Below are positions 34,345-43,856 of a stretch of 64,000 nucleotides of DNA, piece by piece (positions within the stretch are counted from its first letter, which is position 1; every line of letters begins with the position of its first letter). The stretch spans positions 14,658,315 to 14,722,314 of the forward strand of contig JBCNJP010000017.1 in assembly GCA_039602395.1 (NCBI GenBank), given 5' to 3'. The notes beneath the pieces were generated by a model that was not told the origin of the DNA, made no database searches, and was given only the letters and a program-made list of their open reading frames with translations. This DNA is from Deinandra increscens subsp. villosa (taxonomy: Eukaryota > Streptophyta > Magnoliopsida > Asterales > Asteraceae). The position numbers were made by a program, and so were the translations under genes.

Positions 34345-34665
34345 AGCGACTAGCGAAACTGTGCCTTCATCAGGCGAAACTGTGTAGCGAAACTGTGCCT
34401 ATCTCCCTTTAGCGAAACTAGTCTAGCGAAACTATAGTGTCGCTAGGTAAACTGACCAGACCTGTCTGAGCGAATCTGCTGAGCGAAATTCCCTGAACGA
34501 AAGTTCAAACCAGTTTCGGGCGAAACTAGGCTAGCGAAACTGTGCCAACAGTTTCGAGCGAAACTAGCCTAGCGAAACTGTGTCACCGGGCACTGCCTAG
34601 CGAAAGTGCTGCCCGTGCACACGGCGAAACTGCCTAGCGAAACTGCTAGCGAAACTGTTACCAGA
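34345..34665. repeat. GCGAAACT motif array downstream of the LTR TATA box
   Basis: Nearly twenty irregularly spaced copies of (T/G)AGCGAAACTG-like words, mostly in one orientation, in the transcribed part of the LTR. The same array lies in the 3' LTR at 41598-41918. Confidence 0.9.
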
Positions 34666-35758
34666 ATCCAAACTTGTACAATTTGCTTGAATGATATGCC
34701 ATGACTTGCATGCTCTATATTATGATAATGCTTGCTTGGACTCCTGATGTATGTAAACACTTGCGTATGATCAACCATCGGTGTCGTGCGTCGTTATGTC
34801 GTGTCGTACTTTCCAATGTGCTAGTGTTATGGTCTTGGCGGTATAGCTAAAAGTTAAACAACCTAACACCTAAGACCTTAATGTGATTACTAGGTCCTCG
34901 TTAACAAACATAACCGAGTTTATTTGAAGAATAAGCTGAGCAACCTAAGGTGAGTTCATTACTATATGTTGTTATGTCCTTTCAGGGATGATAACGTGCA
35001 ACGGTAAGGTATTTCTTACTAAGTAAACTTTTCCGACCAAATATCATATGTATCATTGAATTGATTGATAAACTAAAAAGTCCTTACATTCGGGCCGTTA
35101 ATATAGAATAGCTAGGTGATATTGAGTAGTACTACTGGGGATTGACACCCCCGCCCAGCGGTGCACGGGATGCACCAACCCGACTGGCGGTCGGACTGGG
35201 ACCAATGTTACCCTACCCTCCGTGGTTTTTCAGGACACGGGAAGGCAAAATCCGTAGGTAATACCTATACGTTGTCAGCTTCGGTTGCGAACAATTCAAA
35301 TGTGCATAACTTAGGCTAGCTACCTACGATATGGAAAATTTACAAGTCTTATGATAATGATTGTGTTTTACCTTTCTTTGATCATAAAATCTTGGTCTAC
35401 TTGTGACGGGTAGACCGCTTAGTGAACTCACCAGCCTTGGCTGACACTTGATTGTTGAATGCTTTTCAGGTCGCTAGGAGGATCATTGAAGGCACCGGCA
35501 GCGGCAGTACTGGACATCCCTTTTTGAATTGAAAACTATGTTCCAATCAGTTGAATTAAACATTTCGTAAACAATATCTGTAATTCGTTTTATGCTTCCG
35601 CTGAATCGTTAATACACTTTGGTCTGTAATAACTGCTCTTTATTTACCTAAATTAAACTCTGTTATGGTTTGGTTGTAACTGAAGTTTGGGATCCTGGTC
35701 TGGATCATACCCTCACGCGGTTAAACTCCGTTAGGTGGAAATTGGGGGTGTGACAGAT

Positions 35759-35770
35759 TGGTATCAGAGC
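35759..35770 (+). other. Primer binding site of the gypsy element
   Basis: TGGTATCAGAGC three bases after the LTR end; initiator methionine tRNA type. Confidence 0.95.
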
Positions 35771-36070
35771 CCTTGGTTACAGCGAACCAGAACATTTTTC
35801 AAAAGTAAAATTTCTGAACTGTAACTGTTTTTGAAAACTTTGGCTACAACCCGTTCCGCAAAGTACTGCCCCGCGTGCTGAAGATGATCCCCATTTAGAA
35901 TTCTTGTCCTGTGACGGTATTAAAACCTGAAAATTTCGGGTGGAAATTTTTCTTTTCACTAATCATGTAAATGAATGCCTTAACGTGAATTATACTAGTA
36001 TGTAACAATTAACGGAACTGAACAACTTTCCAGTATTGGGTATACTAACCTTTGGAAGCTTTGCATTGAT

Positions 36071-39052
36071 TTGCTAGAAATCATGCCTCCGCGGAGAGAA
36101 CCCGAAACCCAACCAGGAACCTTCACAGCTGCACAGGTTCAGAATATGATCAATCAGGGAGTTGCAGCAGCCCTAGCAGCCGCTCAACAACATTTCCAAG
36201 GTCAACCGCCTCAATGCACATTCAAAGCCTTTATGGATTGTAAGCCAATAGTGTTCAAAGGTGACGAAGGTGCTGTGGGTCTACTTCGATGGATTGAAAA
36301 GTCAGAAAAGGTGTTTCTAATGTGCAACTGCCCAGATGGGGATAAGGTGAAGTATGCTACAGGCACACTTGAGGATTCCGCATTGACATGGTGGAATGCT
36401 CAGATTCAGATTTTGGGATTGAACGAAGCAAACGCCATGACATGGCAAGAATTCCGAGAAGCGATCATGGAGGAGTATTGTCCTCGTGATCAAGTCAGAA
36501 GAATGGAAGTGGAATTTGGAAACTGCAAGATGGAAGGTTCTGAGATAGAGGAATATACCGACCGTTATCAAGCATATTCCCGACTCTGTCCGACAATGGT
36601 GGATGCTGAGTACAAGCGAATCGAATTGTATGTGGAAGGACTGGTACCACAGATCAAAGGCATGGTGACCTCATCTAATCCCACATATGTGCGACAGGCC
36701 ATCCGACTGGCGCACAAACTGACTGATCAGGCAGTGGCTCAAGGAACTTTGCCACCCAGAAAGACCCCAAAGGCTGCCCTAGACGGGAAGAGGCAGAGAG
36801 ACGAGGAGCCAAGCCACCTCACGAATTCTGGCAACAACACTGGGAGGTCCTCAAACTCTCAGAATCAGAACAGGAAGTTTGATAACTCCAAAGGGAGTTA
36901 CGGTAACAACGGTGGCGGTGGCAACAACCAAAACCGACAAGGTAGCAGCGGGCAAGGCGCTAGTGGGTATAAAGGGAAGTTACCCTACTGCAGCAAGTGT
37001 AGCAAGCACCACCCTGGTGAATGTGGTCGACCAGTCTGTGAGAGATGTGGAAAATCGGGGCACCTTGCCAAGAATTGTCGGGGTGAACTACTCAACCGGG
37101 CAAGGCAGAACCCTGAAGGCCCCCGTGGTTGTTATGAATGCGGAAAACCTGGGCACTTGAAGAAAGACTGCCCCCAGCTAAAGAGAGGTGGGAACGATAA
37201 CAACAACGACCGCAACAACAACAACAATAACAACAATGGAGGTGATAATGGAAATGGTGGCCGCGGACGAGCATTCGTCATGGGTTCCGGTGAAGCAAGA
37301 GAAGACGCCAATGTGATTACCGGTAAGTTTCTCCTCAACAACTATTTTGCGAATGTTTTATTTGATTCGGGTGCCGAGAAAAGTTTCATTTCAACTAAGT
37401 TCTGCAAAATGATAAAGGCCAAGACAGAAACCCTAGGAGCTAAGTACACTGTTGAATTAGCTAACGGTAAGCTTATTGATGCAACGCATGTAGTTAAGGA
37501 TTGTACCCTAGAGCTCTCAGGTCATAAGTTCAACATAGATTTGATGCCTTTCACAATCGGTAGTTTTGACGTGATAATTGGTATGGACTGGTTGTCCTCG
37601 CAACGCGCCGAACTCATTTGCCAAGAGAAAGTCATACGCATACCCATCGCGAACGGAGAAGTACTCTCGATTCAGGGTGAAAAGGGAGGTACTGTTTCCG
37701 GAATTATATCTTACCTCAAGGCACGGAAGTACCTTCGAAAAGGGCACGTGGCCATTCTGGCAACGGTTACGGATCAAAGCCTCGCAGCAAAGAAAATTGA
37801 AGATTTTCCGATAGTTCGCGATTTTCCCGATGTATTTCCGGAGGAATTACCTGGTCTACCTCCGCATAGACAAGTCGAGTTCGGAATCGACCTTGTTCCC
37901 GGTGCAGCTCCGATTGCCCGAGCTCCGTATCGTTTGGCGGTGAACGAATTACACGAGTTATCCACTCAACTGCAAGAACTGTTAGATAAAGGTTTTATCA
38001 GGCCTAGCTCATCGCCATGGGGCGCGCCAGTTCTATTCGTCAAGAAGAAAGATGGGACGTTCAGGATGTGCATAGATTACCGCGAGCTCAACAAAGTCAC
38101 TATTAAGAACCGGTATCCTCTCCCTCGGATCGACGACCTCTTCGACCAACTGCAAGGATCCAGCTACTTCTCAAAAATCGACTTAAGATCCGGGTATCAC
38201 CAACTCAGAGTCCGCGAGGAGGACATTTCAAAGACGGCTTTCAGAACGCGTTACGGTCATTACGAGTTCCTAGTCATGCCTTTCGGCTTAACGAACGCAC
38301 CGGCGGTGTTCATGGACCTCATGAATCGCGTGTGCAAACCTTACCTTGATCAGTTCGTAATTGTTTTCATCGACGACATACTCGTTTACTCGAGGACGAA
38401 GGAAGAGCACGAGCAACACCTGCGGTTAATATTAGAGTTGTTAAGGAAGGAGCAACTCTATGCCAAGTTCTCCAAATGTGATTTTTGGATCCGAGAAGTC
38501 CAATTTCTAGGCCACATCGTCAACGAGCAGGGTATTCATGTTGACCCATCCAAAGTAGAAGCGATCAAGAATTGGTCTACACCACGAGCACCAACGGAAA
38601 TTCGGCAATTTCTAGGGTTAGCGGGTTACTACCGTCGTTTCATCCAGGGATTTTCTCAGATAGCTCAACCACTAACCGCTCTTACGCATAAAGGTGTTCA
38701 GTACCGATGGGGTGAGAAAGAAGAAACAGCCTTTCAGACATTGAAGGAAAAACTTTGTACCGCGCCTGTGTTATCTCTACCAGATGGTGTCGACGACTTC
38801 GAGGTCTATTGTGACGCTTCACTCCAAGGACTTGGATGTGTTCTAATGCAAAGGGGTAAAGTCATTGCTTACGGGTCAAGACAGTTGAAGTCTCACGAAC
38901 AGAATTACACAACGCATGATCTGGAGTTAGGAGCTGTTGTATTCGCCTTAAAGTTTTGGAGACACTACCTGTACGGTACCAAATGCACGATATTTACTGA
39001 TCATAAAAGCCTCCAACATATAATGGGACAGAAAGACCTCAATATGAGATAG
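36071..39052 (+). CDS. Gypsy gag-pol, first part: gag, protease, RT, RNase H
   Basis: 993 residues; the ATG at 36083 (MPPRRE) is the likelier start by family habit. Retrotransposon gag domain at about residues 60-200; three Cys-rich motifs, of which CERCGKSGHLAKNC (about 322) and CYECGKPGHLKKDC (about 353) are CCHC knuckles; aspartic protease LFDSGAEKSFIS (about 430); RT about 600-800 with MPFGLTNAP and FIDDILVYS (about 765-773); RNase H beginning VYCDAS (about 912) with FTDHKSL near the end. The frame stops at a TAG (39050-39052), and the same frame resumes at once as integrase, so this is a nonsense mutation rather than a normal end. The bases after it do not resemble the CARYYA readthrough context. 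All catalytic motifs in this part look intact. Confidence 0.93.
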   Translation: MLEIMPPRREPETQPGTFTAAQVQNMINQGVAAALAAAQQHFQGQPPQCTFKAFMDCKPIVFKGDEGAVGLLRWIEKSEKVFLMCNCPDGDKVKYATGTLEDSALTWWNAQIQILGLNEANAMTWQEFREAIMEEYCPRDQVRRMEVEFGNCKMEGSEIEEYTDRYQAYSRLCPTMVDAEYKRIELYVEGLVPQIKGMVTSSNPTYVRQAIRLAHKLTDQAVAQGTLPPRKTPKAALDGKRQRDEEPSHLTNSGNNTGRSSNSQNQNRKFDNSKGSYGNNGGGGNNQNRQGSSGQGASGYKGKLPYCSKCSKHHPGECGRPVCERCGKSGHLAKNCRGELLNRARQNPEGPRGCYECGKPGHLKKDCPQLKRGGNDNNNDRNNNNNNNNGGDNGNGGRGRAFVMGSGEAREDANVITGKFLLNNYFANVLFDSGAEKSFISTKFCKMIKAKTETLGAKYTVELANGKLIDATHVVKDCTLELSGHKFNIDLMPFTIGSFDVIIGMDWLSSQRAELICQEKVIRIPIANGEVLSIQGEKGGTVSGIISYLKARKYLRKGHVAILATVTDQSLAAKKIEDFPIVRDFPDVFPEELPGLPPHRQVEFGIDLVPGAAPIARAPYRLAVNELHELSTQLQELLDKGFIRPSSSPWGAPVLFVKKKDGTFRMCIDYRELNKVTIKNRYPLPRIDDLFDQLQGSSYFSKIDLRSGYHQLRVREEDISKTAFRTRYGHYEFLVMPFGLTNAPAVFMDLMNRVCKPYLDQFVIVFIDDILVYSRTKEEHEQHLRLILELLRKEQLYAKFSKCDFWIREVQFLGHIVNEQGIHVDPSKVEAIKNWSTPRAPTEIRQFLGLAGYYRRFIQGFSQIAQPLTALTHKGVQYRWGEKEETAFQTLKEKLCTAPVLSLPDGVDDFEVYCDASLQGLGCVLMQRGKVIAYGSRQLKSHEQNYTTHDLELGAVVFALKFWRHYLYGTKCTIFTDHKSLQHIMGQKDLNMR

Positions 39053-39067
39053 CGTAGGTGGATTGAG

Positions 39068-40657
39068 GTGCTAAATGACTACGACTTGGCGATAAAGTAC
39101 CACCCAGGCAAGGCCAACGTTGTGGCTAACGCTTTGAGCAGAAAAGAATATGCTAAACCTAGAAGGGTTCGAGCTTTACAACTCACGATCCATGCTGGGT
39201 TACCGGATAGAATTCGGGATGCCCAGAAAGAAGCCTTGAAAGAAGAAAATTTTGAGACAGAATCCTTAACTGGCATAGATGGAACTTCGGAGGTTAAGTC
39301 AGATGGACTCCGCTACTACAAGGATCGTGTTTGGGTACCTCTTCATGGAAATCTTCGAGAGCTGGTGATGGACGAAGCTCACAAGTCTCGATATTCGGTC
39401 CATCCCGGTTCGGATAAAATGTACCAAGATCTAAAAGGATTATACTGGTGGCCAAAGATGAAAACCGACATCGCTACATACGTCAGTAAGTGCTTAACAT
39501 GCTCAAAGGTCAAAGCAGAACATCAAAAGCCTCCAGGATTACTGCAGCAACCGAAAATTCCTGAATGGAAATGGGATGAAATATCCATGGATTTCATCAC
39601 GGGACTGCCCCGTACACCTCGTGGAAACGACATGATTTGGGTCATTGTGGATAGACTAACCAAATCCGCTCATTTCATAGCCCTCAAGGAAAATGACAAG
39701 ACTGACAAGTTGGCACAAATCTACATTGACGAGATCGTCAAGCTCCACGGAGTGCCCACGTCTATTATCTCCGATCGAGACCCCCGATTTGCTTCACACT
39801 TTTGGAAATCACTACAATCAGCGCTAGGTACTCGCTTAGATATGAGCACCGCATACCATCCGCAGACAGATGGCCAAACAGAACGCACAATCCAGACTCT
39901 TGAGGATATGCTCCGAGCGTGTGTAATGGATTTTGGAAAGAACTGGGAAACCCACTTGGCATTGGTCGAATTCTCCTACAATAACAGCTACCATTCCAGT
40001 ATTGGAGCCGCTCCCTTTGAGGCTCTCTATGGACGAAAGTGTAGATCACCGGTCTGTTGGGCTGAAGTCGGTGATAGTCAACTTACTGGACCCGAAATGG
40101 TGTACGAAACAACTGAAAGAATTGTGCAAATTAGAGACCGCATGAAAGCTGCAAGAGACCGACAAAAGAGTTATGCTGACAATCGAAGAAGGCCGTTAGA
40201 ATTCGAAGTAGGCGACCGTGTATTGTTAAAAGTCTCGCCTTGGAAAGGTGTGGTCCGCTTTGGAAAGCGCGGGAAGTTAAACCCTCGCTACATAGGACCT
40301 TTCCCAATAACCGAGAAGATTGGAACGGTGGCGTATCGTTTGGACTTGCCACCTGAGCTGGATGGGGTACATAACGTGTTTCACGTTTCCAACTTGAAGA
40401 AGTGCCTGGCTGATGACACTTTAATGGTTCCACTCGAGGAGCTCCACATCGACGAGCAACTCCGATTTGTAGAACAACCTGTCGAAATAATGGGACGCGA
40501 AGAAAAGGCATTAAAACGAAGCAAGATCCCAATTGTCAAGGTTAGATGGCAATCGAAACGTGGACCGGAATTCACATGGGAACGAGAAGACCAGATGCGA
40601 AAGAAATATCCTCACCTGTTCGATCAAGCCTCCGCATCAACCCAAGGTACTAGCTAA
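39068..40657 (+). CDS. Gypsy pol, second part: integrase and chromodomain
   Basis: 529 residues in the same frame as the preceding ORF, separated only by the TAG. It begins with the RNase H tail (YHPGKANVVANALSRKE). The HHCC zinc finger follows (HPGSDKMYQDLKGLYWW ... CLTC), then the integrase core with DFITGLP, SDRDPRF and the glutamate of HPQTDGQTERT, a GPY/F-type region (NPRYIGPFPI), and a C-terminal chromodomain-like segment (about residues 465-515, PVEIMGREEKAL ... FTWEREDQM). Chromodomains of this kind direct integration to particular chromatin. Without translation through the stop this part has no start of its own; the ATG at 39068 is only the first methionine. Confidence 0.92.
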   Translation: MLNDYDLAIKYHPGKANVVANALSRKEYAKPRRVRALQLTIHAGLPDRIRDAQKEALKEENFETESLTGIDGTSEVKSDGLRYYKDRVWVPLHGNLRELVMDEAHKSRYSVHPGSDKMYQDLKGLYWWPKMKTDIATYVSKCLTCSKVKAEHQKPPGLLQQPKIPEWKWDEISMDFITGLPRTPRGNDMIWVIVDRLTKSAHFIALKENDKTDKLAQIYIDEIVKLHGVPTSIISDRDPRFASHFWKSLQSALGTRLDMSTAYHPQTDGQTERTIQTLEDMLRACVMDFGKNWETHLALVEFSYNNSYHSSIGAAPFEALYGRKCRSPVCWAEVGDSQLTGPEMVYETTERIVQIRDRMKAARDRQKSYADNRRRPLEFEVGDRVLLKVSPWKGVVRFGKRGKLNPRYIGPFPITEKIGTVAYRLDLPPELDGVHNVFHVSNLKKCLADDTLMVPLEELHIDEQLRFVEQPVEIMGREEKALKRSKIPIVKVRWQSKRGPEFTWEREDQMRKKYPHLFDQASASTQGTS

Positions 40658-40691
40658 TTTTCGAGACGAAAATTCCTTAACATGGGGAGGC
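40656..40691 (+). other. Pre-LTR palindrome and polypurine tract of the gypsy element
   Basis: AATTTTCGAGACGAAAATT (two 8-base arms around AGA) precedes the purine run GGGGAGG (40684-40690), which abuts the 3' LTR and would prime plus-strand synthesis. A closely similar palindrome precedes the polypurine tract of the minus-strand gypsy element. Confidence 0.85.
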
Positions 40692-43008
40692 TGTGACAAC
40701 TGCACTTTCCCAAGTTAACTCCGTTAAGTCTTTCCGTTAAAAACCGTTTGCTCCGTTAGACAAACTCCGTTAGTCACGTTACAAATAAAAACTACTACTT
40801 GACTAGACCGAATACGTTCACGACCTTTGGTTGATCACCGAACCCGTCCAAATGTGTTATATGATTATTTGCTCATTACCACTGTGTGAAGTTATGCAAC
40901 ATGCTTAATTAATTCATTGTGAAATTATGTGATTTATCGAGGAATTGTGTTTATTTTACTTAGAGTGGAGATTGACCCTTTTGGTGACCAGCGAAACTAC
41001 TGGGCGAAATTACAGTTTCGCCCGGTTAGCTGATGCCTGACCAGTTTCGCGTGGCTAGCGAAACTGCCAGCGACACTGCCGGCGAAACTGGCACCTTATA
41101 TAAGCAAACCCAAGCCTAACTTTCTCATTTTTACCACTTCCACACAACCACACACACTTCTGCACTCTCCCTCTCTCAAGACCTCCGACCAGCAAGGACA
41201 TAGCTCGAACCACAGTGATTCCAACCTCAAATCTCCATCCATTCAAGCATTAGAGATTAACCGTGAGTCACATAAACCTCCTTTATGCAAATTCTTGTAT
41301 GCTTAACTAAAATGTATGCCTAAAATCCACATGCAATGATTTCTGCTACTGATATGATACTTAGGGATGCTAGATGTAACATAAATTCTGCAACTTGCCT
41401 TGCATGTATGAAGATCCATGCTAGATTAGGCTATTTATGTGAAATTGCATTTTTGACAAATTGATGACTAGAAACCATGTTTTAGGTGTTAGAATTGCTC
41501 CCATGATGTTAGTAAACGCTTAGGTATGCTAGATATTGATTTGCATGTGTTACAGAAGCTGTTAGAAAGGTTTTTAGGCAAATTTACGGGTTTTTTTAGC
41601 GACTAGCGAAACTGTGCCTTCATCAGGCGAAACTGTGTAGCGAAACTGTGCCTATCTCCCTTTAGCGAAACTAGTCTAGCGAAACTATAGTGTCGCTAGG
41701 TAAACTGACCAGACCTGTCTGAGCGAATCTGCTGAGCGAAATTCCCTGAACGAAAGTTCAAACCAGTTTCGGGCGAAACTAGGCTAGCGAAACTGTGCCA
41801 ACAGTTTCGAGCGAAACTAGCCTAGCGAAACTGTGTCACCGGGCACTGCCTAGCGAAAGTGCTGCCCGTGCACACGGCGAAACTGCCTAGCGAAACTGCT
41901 AGCGAAACTGTTACCAGAATCCAAACTTGTACAATTTGCTTGAATGATATGCCATGACTTGCATGCTCTATATTATGATAATGCTTGCTTGGACTCCTGA
42001 TGTATGTAAACACTTGCGTATGATCAACCATCGGTGTCGTGCGTCGTTATGTCGTGTCGTACTTTCCAATGTGCTAGTGTTATGGTCTTGGCGGTATAGC
42101 TAAAAGTTAAACAACCTAACACCTAAGACCTTAATGTGATTACTAGGTCCTCGTTAACAAACATAACCGAGTTTATTTGAAGAATAAGCTGAGCAACCTA
42201 AGGTGAGTTCATTACTATATGTTGTTATGTCCTTTCAGGGATGATAACGTGCAACGGTAAGGTATTTCTTACTAAGTTAACTTTTCCGACCAAATATCAT
42301 ATGTATCATTGAATTGATTGATAAACTAAAAAGTCCTTACATTCGGGCCGTTAATATAGAATAGCTAGGTGATATTGAGTAGTACTACTGGGGATTGACA
42401 CCCCCGCCCAGCGGTGCACGGGATGCACCAACCCGACTGGCGGTCGGACTGGGACCAATGTTACCCTACCCTCCGTGGTCTTTCAGGACACGGGAAGGCA
42501 AAATCCGTAGGTAATACCTATACGTTGTCAGCTTCGGTTGCGAACAATTCAAATGTGCATAACTTAGGCTAGCTACCTACGATATGGAAAATTTACAAGT
42601 CTTATGATAATGATTGTGTTTTACCTTTCTTTGATCATAAAATCTTGGTCTACTTGTGACGGGTAGACCGCTTAGTGAACTCACCAGCCTTGGCTGACAC
42701 TTGATTGTTGAATGCTTTTCAGGTCGCTAGGAGGATCATTGAAGGCACCGGCAGCGGCAGTACTGGACATCCCTTTTTGAATTGAAAACTATGTTCCAAT
42801 CAGTTGAATTAAACATTTCGTAAACAATATCTGTAATTCGTTTTATGCTTCCGCTGAATCGTTAATACACTTTGGTCTGTAATAACTGCTCTTTATTTAC
42901 CTAAATTAAACTCTGTTATGGTTTGGTTGTAACTGAAGTTTGGGATCCTGGTCTGGATCATACCCTCACGCGGTTAAACTCCGTTAGGTGGAAATTGGGG
43001 GTGTGACA
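40692..43008 (+). repeat. 3' LTR of the gypsy element (2,317 bp)
   Basis: Same length as the 5' LTR; two substitutions seen by eye. The TATA box lies at 41096-41104. Confidence 0.97.
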
Positions 43009-43444
43009 AATGAACAGGGAGAAATTAGGCACAATAGAAAATTTGAGATTTCAAGGAAAATTCTATAGGAAAAAAATTAGGTTTAAGGAAATGATTAAAA
43101 TCCAGTGTCTATATCGGAACAAGCGTCTAAAAGAAAAACAAATAGCATGCAAAAAGTTATAAAGAACACAATAGAAAATTCAATTCAACAAAACAAAGAC
43201 TTAGTATTATTGTACCCCACACAAAATAGCAAATACGGAAACACATGCATGTTTAACAAATCAGAGTACACCTTTCGAAAATTAACAAATAAAAGAAAAA
43301 TTAGCTTAGTAGCTAATTGACAACTTAATTTTTGGTTTATTCTCATATTAGTGGGTATTATAATATAACCACCTAAAAGAATAAGAAATACTATTTGCTG
43401 AACGCCATATTTTGGTAATAATATCAAATAAACCAAAGATTATT

Positions 43445-43856
43445 GAAAAAATGGTTTTAAATAATCATAATTATTGTCTATTGGACGGCAATAATCCCAC
43501 CAATTTTATTTTTTTGATAATAGAGCAGTCTTATCTTTATACCCCTAATTTATTAAATAATCTTTCCGTTAAATCTCACTAATGCCGTTAGTATATGTTG
43601 ACCGTTTTTCAACGAGCCGCCGGCCATTGTGTTCGGTTTTAGTCTTCAGTAAAAGCTTCATGCTTATTGTCGAAAAAATCCACCAATCGAGGGTCAATTT
43701 TGGGTTCAAAGAGTTAGGGTTCGAATGAATTAACGTCAGTTAGTGGGACAGAAAGATTATTAAATAAAATAATAAGACTGTTTCTATTAGGAAAAAAATT
43801 GTGGGATTATTGCTGATCAATAAGCAATAGTTGCGATTATTTAAATTCATTTTTCC
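43445..43856. mobile_element. MULE-like MITE (412 bp) in the repeat family
   Basis: The ends pair inversely (gaaaaaatgg ... tttttcc, and shared caataatcccac). Flanked by AAGATTATT and AAAATTATT, a 9-bp duplication with one mismatch. Other units of the family show the uninterrupted site (ccacaaaattatttgc near 45989). Confidence 0.8.

Larger units (their letters stand above)
33439..35755 (+). repeat. 5' LTR of the gypsy element (2,317 bp)
   Basis: Begins TGTGACAACTG and ends GGGTGTGACA, directly before the primer site. It contains a TATA box (ttatataag, 33843-33851) about 400 bases in, and many GCGAAACT words on both sides of it. The short ORFs inside (33802-33993, 34569-34778) are also in the other LTR and have no domain. 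Confidence 0.97.
33439..43008 (+). mobile_element. Complete Ty3/gypsy chromovirus, 9,570 bp, very young
   Basis: Two 2,317-bp LTRs of equal length flank primer site, gag-pol and polypurine tract, with a perfect 5-bp target duplication AATGA (33434-33438 and 43009-43013). It inserted into the AT-rich repeat family, whose text joins across the site. By eye the LTRs differ at only two positions (35025/42278 and 35227/42480). The domain order PR-RT-RH-INT-chromodomain and long LTRs suit a Tekay/Del-like chromovirus; the clade is inferred. A single in-frame stop divides pol. Confidence 0.97.

Noticed and set aside
33802..34778. Short minus-strand ORFs in the gypsy LTR, repeated at 41055-42031
   Set aside because: Identical in both LTRs only because the LTRs are young copies; no domain and no codon signal.
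39040..39070. Programmed readthrough of the TAG inside gypsy pol
   Set aside because: The bases after the stop do not match known readthrough contexts, and chromoviruses of this type normally use one continuous pol; a nonsense mutation is simpler.
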